Shown here: in pieces, positions 8,386 through 16,303 of the stretch | Layout: the number at the start of each line of letters is the position of its first letter | How positions within the stretch are numbered: the first letter of the stretch is position 1 | Assembly (NCBI GenBank): GCA_004380135.1 | Contig: QXCR01000301.1 | Span: 1 to 20,947, forward strand | Length of the DNA: 20,947 nucleotides | Source of the DNA: Stemphylium vesicarium | Lineage: Eukaryota; Ascomycota; Dothideomycetes; Pleosporales; Pleosporaceae | Direction of reading: 5' to 3' | Notes under the pieces: model-generated | What the model saw: only the letters and a program-made list of their open reading frames with translations | Told to the model about the DNA's origin: nothing | Database searches by the model: none | Position numbers and translations under genes: made by a program

Positions 8386-8810
8386 ATAGAAAAACTCCTA
8401 ACATACTATATAATATAATATAAACCTGATATTAAAGATTCCTATGAAAAAATCTATTGTTGGTGGCTATATAGGTTGAAGTTTAAGGTAGGCAATTTGT
8501 GGTGTTCGTGCATCCGGTGGGGCCGTGCATTCGGTGGTGGAACACGTTACCAGTAGTGCTAACTAAGCTAACTACAATACTGGAAAACTTCACGATACCG
8601 CCCGGCCACCTAAAATCGCCGCCTCACGCCAAGATTATAAGGAGTGGGGTGGTGCCATCAAGCCACCACGTTCTCATTAATCAAGCCTCGATCTTTGGCT
8701 TGACTTGCACCCAGCTTCGAGGCTGTTCGGCTTGGATTGGCTCGGCCTGATGGCATCAAGCCGCTGCAATCAAGCGCTTGCAAGTGGCTTGATTGGTGGC
8801 AAGTCTGCTC
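8386..8810. repeat. hAT-like terminal debris with CAAGCC motif cluster
   Basis: 8501-8549 matches the inverse of 544-593 beside the hAT-like fragment and itself contains a near tandem GTGCAT(C/T)CGGTGG. From 8655 to about 8800 the motif CAAGCC or its complement GGCTTG recurs at least six times on both strands, often as ATCAAGCC. Clustered short repeats near ends are typical transposase binding sites of hAT elements, so this is probably the end of one. Element boundaries are not resolved. Confidence 0.4.
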
Positions 8811-9182
8811 GCTAGGGCCCAGTTTGGGGGATGTTTGCTCGACAATATCATAGTCGCTCCCATACATTGACCAACATTCAGTAGACTCTGGGCTGTCGCT
8901 ACCACTAGCCTCTTCACTTGAACTATAGTTATCATCCGGGTCGTCCTCTTCGTCGGACTGGATGACACTTATATCAATAGGCGCGCGGTTTTCACTGTCG
9001 CTTTCTTCCGTCGTGCAACAAGCGGAAGCCGTCTGAGTAGGAACTTCGTTGAAGTTGTCTTCATCGCTCTGTTCGTACTCTATAATGTTGGCGATTCTTG
9101 CGGCAGTATTTCCGTCGCATTCGCGCGAAGGCTTTCGCCTCTGGGCTGCTTGATCATCTGCAGTCACCACTTTATTCAACAT
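8658..9182 (-). CDS. hypothetical acidic Ser-rich protein
   Basis: 174 codons from ATG 9180-9182. The N-terminal third is mixed and basic (AAQRRKPSREC), the middle strongly acidic and Ser-rich (SDEEDDPDDNYSSSEEASGSDS), with no recognised domain, signal peptide or membrane segment. The last 45 or so residues are encoded by the CAAGCC-rich repeat, so the natural C-terminus is doubtful. Acidic low-complexity leaders occur in fungal transposases, and neighbouring DNA is hAT-like, so this may be transposon debris rather than a host gene. No function is proposed. Confidence 0.3.
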   Translation of the reverse strand: MLNKVVTADDQAAQRRKPSRECDGNTAARIANIIEYEQSDEDNFNEVPTQTASACCTTEESDSENRAPIDISVIQSDEEDDPDDNYSSSEEASGSDSPESTECWSMYGSDYDIVEQTSPKLGPSEQTCHQSSHLQALDCSGLMPSGRANPSRTASKLGASQAKDRGLINENVVA

Positions 9183-9538
9183 TGTATCGATGGATAAGGC
9201 AGTATCAGAAATCCCGTATAAGCCGTGATTACCATTAAGAAAAGGCGCTGGATAAGTATTTCGTAGCCGCTGATGATCTAATTATATGGATCGTGGGTCC
9301 CTATATGTATCTGGTGGGATCACCAGTAGGGTGAAATCAGCAAGTGTGATCACTTCGTTGGTTGACCGCGCGGTGTGTATGTCATAGTGCTGACCGAAAT
9401 CGCTTTCCGGTTCGCGTACATCGTTCATTCACGGGGCACGGTCGTTTTGCAAGATACTTGCCAGACAGGTGCTAGCACCGTGCAGGGACTAAGGAAGGGT
9501 CTCGACAACTGATTCTCTCCTCGATTGGTTGCCGCTGG
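9183..9538. other. intergenic stretch, nothing recognised
   Basis: No ORF of note, no RNA gene and no repeat shared with the rest of the window. It may hold the upstream region of the acidic ORF on the minus strand. Confidence 0.5.
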
Positions 9539-9540
9539 TA

Positions 9541-10003
9541 CACTCTCATGCACTTGCAGCTTCCGGTTTCTGTGTGCAGGCGACTTTTGGTCCTATGCTG
9601 AGCCTTTCTCGTTTAGTCGTGACCTCACCTAAATAGTTCTAGATTTCGTAAGCATTGCGATAAGTCAATCTTCCGCTCAATGCTTAGACAAATCAAATTA
9701 AGATATCTACAGAATCTACAGTAGTTAGCGATTGCAGCTTCACCCCTACAGGTAGTATTTCAACATCAGATGGAGAACGGACCAATCCCATCAACTGTTC
9801 TGCGGTAAACATCATAGCGCTAAGCCATGTACGGGAGGTGGGGTTGTTGAGAATCTTTGTGTATCTGCCTGTAGGGGTGAAGCCGCAATCGCTAACGACT
9901 GTAAGCCTTTTCAGAGCAAGTGTAAACTGGACGAATCGATGCCCCGTGCGGGATGACAACTGAGCCGCGTGTGCAAACCGGAAGCTGCAAGTGCATGAGA
10001 GTG
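9541..10003. mobile_element. MITE family 1, copy B (carrying a family 2 MITE)
   Basis: Ends CACTCTCATGCACTTGCAGC and GCTGCAAGTGCATGAGAGTG, flanked by TA at 9539-9540 and 10004-10005. Without the nested 9719-9901 element it is about 278 bp. Its internal sequence (GACTTTTGGTCCTATG..., CGATGCCCCGTGCG...) matches copies A and C. Non-coding. Confidence 0.93.
9719..9901. mobile_element. MITE family 2, copy B, nested
   Basis: 183 bp, left end CAGTAGTTAGCGATTGCAGC, right end GCCGCAATCGCTAACGACTG, TA at 9717-9718 and 9902-9903. Copy C of family 1 has the uninterrupted site (GAGTCTAAGTCTTTTCAG near 14610), a direct empty-site comparison that proves the TA duplication. Confidence 0.95.
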
Positions 10004-10222
10004 TATCCGCCAGAGATGAATCCAATGAGTCGCCCCAAATTCATGATCATGCTCAGCATAAAGTGAACAGACGCTGGCCGTAAGCAAATGACCGCTTACA
10101 CGTGATCAAGGTCAAGAACGCTGTTCAGAGCGAGCTTAATCACGGGTGAGAAGCACTGAGTACGTAGAGGCTTATGCTTCTAGCCCGTATTACGCCCTTC
10201 AGCCCGTTCACAAACTTATAGC

Positions 10223-10528
10223 ATGTCTTTCCAGATCATGCAGGTCCTCTACAGAGAACAGGAAGATACCATGACCCGCTTCAAGTCTGTTATTTTGTTG
10301 CTTGACAGTGTACTAACGAAGGGGATCACACGTGTCAAGGCATCACCGCCTCCGGTGAGAAAGCAAGATGGAAACGATCATCTGTCGCACCGTGGCGAAG
10401 AGCAGTTGATCTCAGTAAATGATATCAATCTCGAGCAGTTGAAAGCATTTCTGGACGAGGAATTTGGGGAAGAAAACTATAAAATATATGTAAGGACGCT
10501 CATCGCGCATAATTTACAAACGTTTTAA
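10223..10528 (+). CDS. small hypothetical protein
   Basis: 101 codons from ATG 10223. Not recognised. The N-terminal half (FQIMQVLYREQEDTMTRFKSVILLLDSVL) could form an amphipathic or coiled helix, followed by a Lys/Pro-rich linker and an acidic end (LEQLKAFLDEEFGEENYKIYVRTLIAHNL). The frame is open a little upstream of this ATG, so it may be the last exon of a longer gene whose 5' part was lost when the MITE at 9541-10003 landed. Codon use looks plausible for coding, but nothing else supports it. Confidence 0.4.
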   Translation: MSFQIMQVLYREQEDTMTRFKSVILLLDSVLTKGITRVKASPPPVRKQDGNDHLSHRGEEQLISVNDINLEQLKAFLDEEFGEENYKIYVRTLIAHNLQTF

Positions 10529-11526
10529 TTGAAAATTGACTAGCATCACAGATGATGCACAACCTTTACCATATCAGCGCGAAGCGAAAGCTGTCAATCG
10601 TAAGTCGGTACCCGCGTCGGACGAAGTCTCGTTTCTAACGAGCATCAGAAAGAAATAGATAACTGTAAACACCTGACTAGAGTCACATGATATTCTGTTG
10701 TAGCAGGCACTGCCGGGTGAGCAAGCGCACTTAGCTCTGAGCTAAGAGTGATGGAAAATAACGTCCATCCTGTCGTGGCGGGATGGACGTTATCAATGGC
10801 ATACGTTGTATTGGAAGGCGCGATCACGTGAGGGGTATCGGTGGACCATCCACTCTTCTCAACAGAGAGCTCCTGTACACGATAATCACAACACGAAAAA
10901 AGATAGCAATACAATTGTCGTTTCATAGCCTCTGACCGACACTGCTTACGCAGTTTTACTATCTTCGTGTGAGAGAAAAGCTGACGTGTCGGAAACAACC
11001 AATAAACCCTCTAGTATAGCCGATTTCCCGACACAACGCTGTGTCTTGTTGGTTGGTTCGGCCCCACCATGTTTTCTTTCATACAGTGAGGGATGTTAGA
11101 AACCTCATTATGGGATGTGTGCGGGTAAATGGTTTCCCTCGGCTTCTTGGGCTTATCCGCAGCCGGGTTTCTTTCCGAATTGCCAATTCTGTCTGAATCC
11201 ATGCGCTGTAGCTTCAGGTTCTCGGAGGAACTTCTATTAGACAATGCGCACGTGGCCAGAGTGAGCGACTGGCTAGCCTTTTCCTGGACTTATAGAAACA
11301 GCCTGATGGACAAACTGCGGTCGCACGGGATAGAGCACGACCTCAATCTTTCGAATTCCTTCTCTCTTCTGTCGAGGAAGGATCCGTTGAAAAGTTTCGG
11401 ATCGATAGCAAGCGAAAGTTATCTGGTTTCGGCTGGCATCGATGGTGGCCATCAAGACTACCGGATGATCTAGTAAATCATACTCAGTTCAACAAACGGG
11501 CAGCTTTTCTCCTCCCTTCTTGACTG
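10529..11526. other. intergenic region with overlapping unconvincing ORFs
   Basis: Several ORFs of 60-117 codons overlap on both strands (for example 10645-10998 minus, 11011-11244 minus, 11129-11473 plus). None shows a recognised domain or a clear splice partner, so no gene is called. One strong hairpin lies at 10758-10793. Confidence 0.4.
10758..10793. repeat. perfect hairpin, 13-bp stem
   Basis: ATAACGTCCATCC (10758-10770) pairs perfectly with GGATGGACGTTAT (10781-10793) around a 10-base loop. It has no following T-run and no TA-flanked ends, so it is neither an obvious terminator nor a complete MITE. Confidence 0.75.
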
Positions 11527-12366
11527 CTACAAGCCTTGGACAAACCAACTCCCTGCCAAGTCGAGCCACATCGGGTTGTCTTCGTACCGGAACAATGGGT
11601 ATGCCGTTAACCATTCGTAAAGTGCTTGTCTGTCCAGACTCGCTTCCAATGGGGCAAGGCGAAAGTTGAGTGGCACCCCTTCCTTGGGTAGAGTCGAATT
11701 AATTGCCGTCAAATCAAAGTCTAACGAAGGACCCAGATCCCTGACGACTTGCTCAAGCCGGCTGTCACCACGAACAGCTGCTGCGTAGGCGAGGCCTAGA
11801 ATTAGAAAACCCGGACTTTTTTGAGACCAAAATGGATGGTGTAATCTGAGCGATGCTTTCGGATGGTTCCTACAGAATTGGACCAGCGTCATGGGCCTAC
11901 TGCTGTTGCCTGATGGCTGGAGGGAAAATCCAGAGCTGCGGATAGAGAGATCTAGATACGGTGCATAATGTTTTTTCGCCACTTTGTTGACAAAGCTACG
12001 ACACCGTTGACCAGCACTCATAACGAGACTATCCTCGAAGAGAATGTTGTTGTAATGAAACTCAAGGCCATGTGCTTCGCTGTACCACTGTCTGCTGACG
12101 TACTGGATCTGATTGAAACCCAGCTGCTCAGCCGGTCTGGCTATTTTATGGAAGCCCGGGTAAGGACTGTTATAGATGTAGTGAGAAAGCGCAAGCAGGT
12201 GGCCACCAAGCGTACTGACAGTTGCGGGCTGCTGTTCACGCGTGCAGATGCGGTTTATATCATCGGCTCCTCTACGATAGACAAGACCGGAGGGCTCTGT
12301 AAGTAAATAGATATAAATCCGCTCACGCAGCTCCGCTGGAAGTAGCGCCCACGGTGATACATTCAT
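11527..12366 (-). CDS. F-box-like / 2EXR-like fungal protein
   Basis: Single exon, 279 codons, ATG at 12364-12366. The N-terminus (residues about 7-21) reads LLPAELRERIYIYLL, the F-box-like opening of a large and variable protein family in ascomycetes. A second family-like block, YVSRQWYSEAHGLEFHYNNILFED (around residues 88-111, quoted in part), follows. Family members are usually of unknown function; those with true F-boxes recruit substrates to SCF ubiquitin ligases. Length is ordinary for the group. The frame is intact, with no insertion, making it the most intact-looking ordinary host gene here. A Skp1-binding role is not shown by sequence. Confidence 0.8.
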   Translation of the reverse strand: MNVSPWALLPAELRERIYIYLLTEPSGLVYRRGADDINRICTREQQPATVSTLGGHLLALSHYIYNSPYPGFHKIARPAEQLGFNQIQYVSRQWYSEAHGLEFHYNNILFEDSLVMSAGQRCRSFVNKVAKKHYAPYLDLSIRSSGFSLQPSGNSSRPMTLVQFCRNHPKASLRLHHPFWSQKSPGFLILGLAYAAAVRGDSRLEQVVRDLGPSLDFDLTAINSTLPKEGVPLNFRLAPLEASLDRQALYEWLTAYPLFRYEDNPMWLDLAGSWFVQGL

Positions 12367-12597
12367 GCTTGAGTTTTTGGAGTAGCTGTCATGCTCTCAA
12401 GAGCAGAGATCCGAGCAATACATTTTGTGTATGTACGGGCCGTGAGGGTGACGTGTGCATCATCGTGTCAGTGGGTACCTGTACTATTTTCTACACAACC
12501 CTTCCGGCCTTCCAGTCATAAAATCAGCAGCTCACGGTGAGATCATCTCATTGCTAGAACGCTTGTGCAGTAGTTCAAGAATGTTGCACGCTATGCG
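12367..12597. other. upstream region of the F-box-like gene
   Basis: Presumed promoter region on the minus strand. No TATA box, repeat or ORF stands out. Confidence 0.4.
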
Positions 12598-12599
12598 TA

Positions 12600-12867
12600 C
12601 ACTGATACGCAAAATTGGCTTCCGGTTCTGACATCTCACGGTTTTTGAGCGGACAGGGCCTCTTGCCGCGCTAAGCGTCATGCTTATGTCTTTAGGCTTA
12701 GCCCACTCGCTTATACACATTAGCGAGCTACACTATCTAGTTTGTACCCAGCTTCTTGAGATGCGCTAAGCTAATAAAGGTAAGAGGGACGCTTGGCATG
12801 ACAGAACCTATGTTGGTTCAAATGTGTGAGCTGCTTCAGAACCGGAAGCCAATTTTGCATGCCAGTG
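12600..12867. mobile_element. MITE family 4 (related to family 1)
   Basis: 268 bp with inverted ends: left CACTGATACGCAAAATTGGC, right GCCAATTTTGCATGCCAGTG, continuing inward as TTCCGGTTCTGA on each side. TA at 12598-12599 and 12868-12869. Family 1 ends share CACT, a TGCA core and GCTTCCGGTT at the same spacing, and the length is nearly equal (267 bp), so the two are likely moved by the same transposase. Confidence 0.88.
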
Positions 12868-12914
12868 TACCAACAGAGCACCTAGAACCGTGGCAAATGA
12901 CGAAACATACAATA

Positions 12915-13108
12915 CAACCGCTAGCGATTGCAAATTCACCCCTGCGTGCATCATCCAACAAGACCAGTTGTCGTTAGATCGACGAAGAACCAATTGCATC
13001 GGCTGTTTTCGTGCAGACGTCTCATGCCAAGTCATACACGGAAGGCGAGACTGTTGAAAACCATTGCGCAGCTGCACGTGAGGGTGAATGTGCATTCACC
13101 AGCGGCTG
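12915..13108. mobile_element. MITE family 2, copy D
   Basis: 194 bp, diverged ends CAACCGCTAGCGATTGC and a matching right end reading outward CAGCCGCTGGTGAATGC. TA at 12913-12914 and 13109-13110. The right TA is also the left TA of copy C. Confidence 0.82.
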
Positions 13109-13110
13109 TA

Positions 13111-13304
13111 CAGTGGTTAGCGATTGCGGCTTCACCTGTGCGTGCAGCATTCCACAAAATCAGTCCTCACCAGATGGACAACTGACCAATCACATCGACT
13201 GTTTTATAGCGGACATCTAGCGCTAAGCCATGTACGGAGCGTAAGACCGTTCAAAACCGTCACGCGCCTGCGTTTAAGGGTGAAGCCACTATCGCTATCC
13301 ACTG
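13111..13304. mobile_element. MITE family 2, copy C, abutting copy D
   Basis: 194 bp, left end CAGTGGTTAGCGATTGCGGC, right end GGATAGCGATAGTGGC read outward-in as its complement. TA at 13109-13110 and 13305-13306. It contains GCGCTAAGCCATGTACGG, shared with copies B and E. Confidence 0.9.
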
Positions 13305-13711
13305 TACGCCGTGCATGCCGCTTCGTGTTGGACTTACGCTTGCGTACGCGTTGCGGGACGGCAGCCTTCCCTGTTCCACCTTAGTAGATCCGGTAAGCTG
13401 CTTACGAGGCGCACAGCGCTTATGATAAGCGAGCATTATCCCTGAACATGCTGACGCTACACACAAGTCCCACCAACCCTTTGACTGCTGACAAGAGCCC
13501 TGCCTAGGAACCGAGAGTGGACTTCCATGCTCGTTGCAGATCACTGTAGTCGACTGTCGCTGGTCATCATGCCCCACCTACCGCGTCGGCTTTGTGCGGG
13601 TGGCTGAGAACTGTGCCGCAGATTCTAGTAGAGCAATCTCCATGATCGGCATGTCCTACTTGAGGACTTAAGCACCCGCTATCTGTCCCTCGATAAACAT
13701 GTTTAAACAAG
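13305..13711. other. intergenic stretch, nothing recognised
   Basis: Overlapping short ORFs only. It is presumed to include the upstream region of the ORF at 13712. Confidence 0.4.
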
Positions 13712-14164
13712 ATGTGGAAACCGGTGAATTGGGAATACCTCCGCTTTACAGCCGATGGCAGAGCCTACTTTCAGGATCCGAAATACCCAGGCTGGATTCA
13801 GGTCGTGGAAAATGGTGTATGGGTGTCAAAGCCTATGTCATCGGCAAAGAGGTACTTTTCCTACCACACGTCCGACATCACTGAGTTTTGGTTAACAGTT
13901 GACAGAGGAACTATGGGTGAGGATATGAAAAAGATCGTTGAAGAAGCGGAAATGTGTCGCTCCCCGAGCCAGAGCGCGACCAAAAAACCTAAGCCTTATC
14001 ATTATCACCATCAAAGTTTGCCGTCGCCCCCGCCCTATTATCTCAAGTTTTCGTCGCAAGCGTTGCGTCACGAGCCTACCTGCAAGTCTAGGACGCCGCA
14101 CAGACGACTGCTTCCCACTCCCGGCTCAGGCCCGTCGGTGCCCGCTCAGGAGTATCCCCTCTAG
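13712..14164 (+). CDS. hypothetical protein
   Basis: 150 codons from ATG 13712. The first 75 residues look protein-like (NWEYLRFTADGRAYFQDP, GWIQVVENGVWVSKP, SYHTSDITEFWLTVDRG), rich in aromatic residues, perhaps a small beta-rich fold. The rest is Ser/Pro/His-rich low complexity (HYHHQSLPSPPPYY). No family was recognised and no targeting signal is seen. The low-complexity tail may be intronic or 3' UTR read through, so the true C-terminus may be earlier. Its downstream DNA from 14295 belongs to an inverted-repeat pair. Confidence 0.45.
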   Translation: MWKPVNWEYLRFTADGRAYFQDPKYPGWIQVVENGVWVSKPMSSAKRYFSYHTSDITEFWLTVDRGTMGEDMKKIVEEAEMCRSPSQSATKKPKPYHYHHQSLPSPPPYYLKFSSQALRHEPTCKSRTPHRRLLPTPGSGPSVPAQEYPL

Positions 14165-14294
14165 CAGGCGCACAGGGGAAAGATACGGCATTTACAAAGC
14201 ATTTCTAGCGGTTCCGATCCGCGTCGTAATTATTATGTGTAACGGTGTGAAGAGAAGGGGAAGACTGCGTTGTCATTGTATAGCTAGGAAGGAA

Positions 14295-14382
14295 AGCATC
14301 TATATACGTGTGTGGGATGATAAAGTGTGGTAGCGATAGCGGTACCCAACTTGTACCGGAGTGTATCTTGGCAAGGTCCAAA
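14295..14382. repeat. left arm of an inverted-repeat pair
   Basis: About 88 bp matching the reverse of 15414-15498 at roughly 80 per cent by eye, with the block ATAAAGTGTGGTAGCGATAG identical. The arms enclose about 1.0 kb holding MITE family 1 copy C and zinc-ribbon remnants. It could be the end of an unrecognised transposon or an inverted duplication. The surrounding 14165-14437 contains no gene. Confidence 0.7.
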
Positions 14383-14439
14383 CCGTTACATTATGACATG
14401 TAGCTAAGCAACTTATGATCGTATCATTAGCTCAATGTA

Positions 14440-14711
14440 CACTATCACGCACCTGCAGCTTCCAGTTTCTATATGCAGGCGACTTTTGGTCCTATACTAA
14501 GCCTTTCTCCTTTACTTGTGACCTTACCTAAATAGTGCCAGATTTCGTTAGCATTGCTATAAGTCAATCTTCTGCTCGATGCTCGGACTAATCAAATTGG
14601 GATACCTACGGAGTCTAAGTCTTTTCAGAGCAAGTGTATACTAGGGAATCGATGCCCCGTACGCGATGACAACTAAGCCGCGTGTGCAAACCGGAAGCTG
14701 CAAGTGCATGA
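14440..14711. mobile_element. MITE family 1, copy C, right end replaced
   Basis: Left end CACTATCACGCACCTGCAGC with TA at 14438-14439. The right end reads GCTGCAAGTGCATGAG and then, instead of AGTG-TA, continues CGCTAACGACTG-TA, which is the terminal sequence of MITE family 2. It holds the empty site for the family 2 insertion found in copy B. Confidence 0.85.
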
Positions 14712-14820
14712 GCGCTAACGACTGTAACATAGTTTTTTTATCGCTGAAATGCTACCGTGAGACGGCAAAAGATGTTAACCTTGCGTCAATCCATTCTGCT
14801 ACGCTACCTTTTACCATGTG

Positions 14821-15047
14821 GTCAATCTTCAACACACCAGCAGAGTTTGCGATGAATGTGGTGTGAAGACGGAACACAAGTTGTACAGGAGAGAACGAAT
14901 AAACTACGATCTTATGCTAAATTAACTCTAATAGAACGATTCGAGTGTCCTAAGTGTAAGAAGAGGTGGAAGCTTACTAAACCTCAAAGCCTAGTAACGT
15001 CCTACCCTACGTGGCAAGAAACCCTACGTAGCGAGAACAATCAATAA
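14821..15047 (+). pseudogene. zinc-ribbon-like remnant with two CxxC pairs
   Basis: One frame encodes RVCDECGVKTEHKLYRRERI and ends at TAA 14923-14925. A second frame, open 14856-15047, encodes RFECPKCKKRW and ends at TAA 15045-15047. Two CxxC pairs about 35 residues apart would form a zinc-ribbon if joined, so a frameshift or an unrecognised intron probably separates them. The family is not identified and no start codon is convincing. Confidence 0.35.
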
Positions 15048-15222
15048 GATCGCAAGGATCACAGATCTTTATACGCAAAATTTCCTTCAACTAATTACAA
15101 CTAAAGAGCTTTGTTTTCTAACATAGCAATGAGTTTATTATACTACCGACACTAATGCAGCGTTTTTGGAAGCATGGAATTAGCCCGTTTTCTCGGCAAA
15201 CTGGATTTCTCGCTACGTAGGG
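15004..15222. repeat. short tandem and inverted repeats around CCCTACGTAGCGAGAA
   Basis: ACCCTACGTGGCAAGAA and ACCCTACGTAGCGAGAA stand in tandem at 15004-15037. The second copy has an exact 16-base inverse at 15207-15222, followed by a run of G. The origin is not known; it could be the ends of a small 200-bp element. Confidence 0.6.
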
Positions 15223-15413
15223 GGGGGGGAGGGTCAACCATGTGTTCCAACAATTCCATGGTAAAGGAAGGGACATTGGCATGCGAGGGAGAGTGGGTGT
15301 TACCGTCATGGTCTTTAGTATGGAGGTCTACTCTTGTCAGATAGCAGGTGTAGCTGTCAGAAAGAAGGCTAACCAGCAGGCAGTTTAGTATCGGTGTCAA
15401 TCGCAGCCATGTT
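15223..15413. other. non-coding stretch
   Basis: A G-run at 15219-15229 and overlapping ORFs without recognisable domains. No gene is called. Confidence 0.4.
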
Positions 15414-15498
15414 GGTTGGCCTTGCCAAGACCCATGGCATAAGTTGGGTACGGCTATCGCTACCACACTTTATCGATTACACACACATATATACAGCA
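15414..15498. repeat. right arm of the inverted-repeat pair
   Basis: Reverse copy of 14295-14382 (see there). It lies 38 bases before LTR-like copy 3. Confidence 0.7.
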
Positions 15499-15535
15499 GC
15501 ACTTCTTTATAGCAATTAGACAATAAACTTAATAA

Positions 15536-16303
15536 TGTCGATCCAAGCGTGCCGGGACGCATGGTGTAACGGGACACATTTCCTTCCGGACCCTCGGGTT
15601 TCCCGCAGCGCACTTGTATGTAGACAAGCGTAATGCGCATCTACTTTGTACCTCTCGTTTTCCTAGCACATTAGTCTCCGGCGCCGAAAAGCGCGTTGTT
15701 AACCGTGCTGTTGTTGACTCTGTCAATGTTGTCCCCCAACTCTCCTCCTCCGCTCCCTTGTCCGCTTGCGACAGTATATACCTGCGAAAAGCTCGGTGGG
15801 CTAAGAAGTAGGCCAAAATAGCAAAGATCAAGATTGCACCCTTGAAGTGTCGACTTAAGGTAATGTAGGCACATTCCGGCAGTTTCTCCGCGCAGGCGGC
15901 AAGATCATTGAAACATTGTCCTACAGGCCGTGCGTCTTTAGCAGCCCTTAGCATGCAGCAGCTTGCAGTAGCGTGCTGAGATATCTGCGCGGCCGCTTTG
16001 CGCGCTGTGGCTAGGAACTGCGGCTTCAAGCCCTCCGCCCCAGGCAGCTCTTATTCCCGGGTTGCGGGCAGTTGTTCTTCTAGGCGTGCACGCGCGCGTT
16101 GCAGATAGCCACCCTTCAGGCTCGCTTCTTAAATAGCTCCATCATTGTTCTGCGAAGATCCGCCGTACAGGGTGAATTAAAGCTATAGTTGGTAGAAACC
16201 ACCATCGCATCATAGCGTACCGTTGAAGGTCATGATTATGTGGCCTGCGGCATCTAACTTTACGATCTACAGATAGCGGCGATATCATAAAGTTGTCTCA
16301 CTA
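15536..16303 (+). repeat. LTR-like repeat, copy 3
   Basis: Begins TGTCGATCCAAGCGTGCCGG and is homologous in reverse to copy 4; the first 39 bases or so are nearly identical. Later blocks (CCGGCGCCGAAAAGCGCGTTG, quoted in part; CGCGCTGTGGCTAGGAACTGC; GGCAGCTCTTATTCCCG) also match, to at least 16130 and weakly to about 16300. Its diverged 3' end reaches into the last codons of the NLR gene on the other strand. It is related to copies 1 and 2 at lower identity. Confidence 0.65.

Noticed and set aside
10758..10793. Rho-independent terminator
   Set aside because: This is a fungal nuclear sequence and no T-run follows the hairpin.
15529..16029. Minus-strand ORF of 166 codons in LTR-like copy 3
   Set aside because: No recognisable domain, and the related copies do not keep the frame, so it is likely chance.
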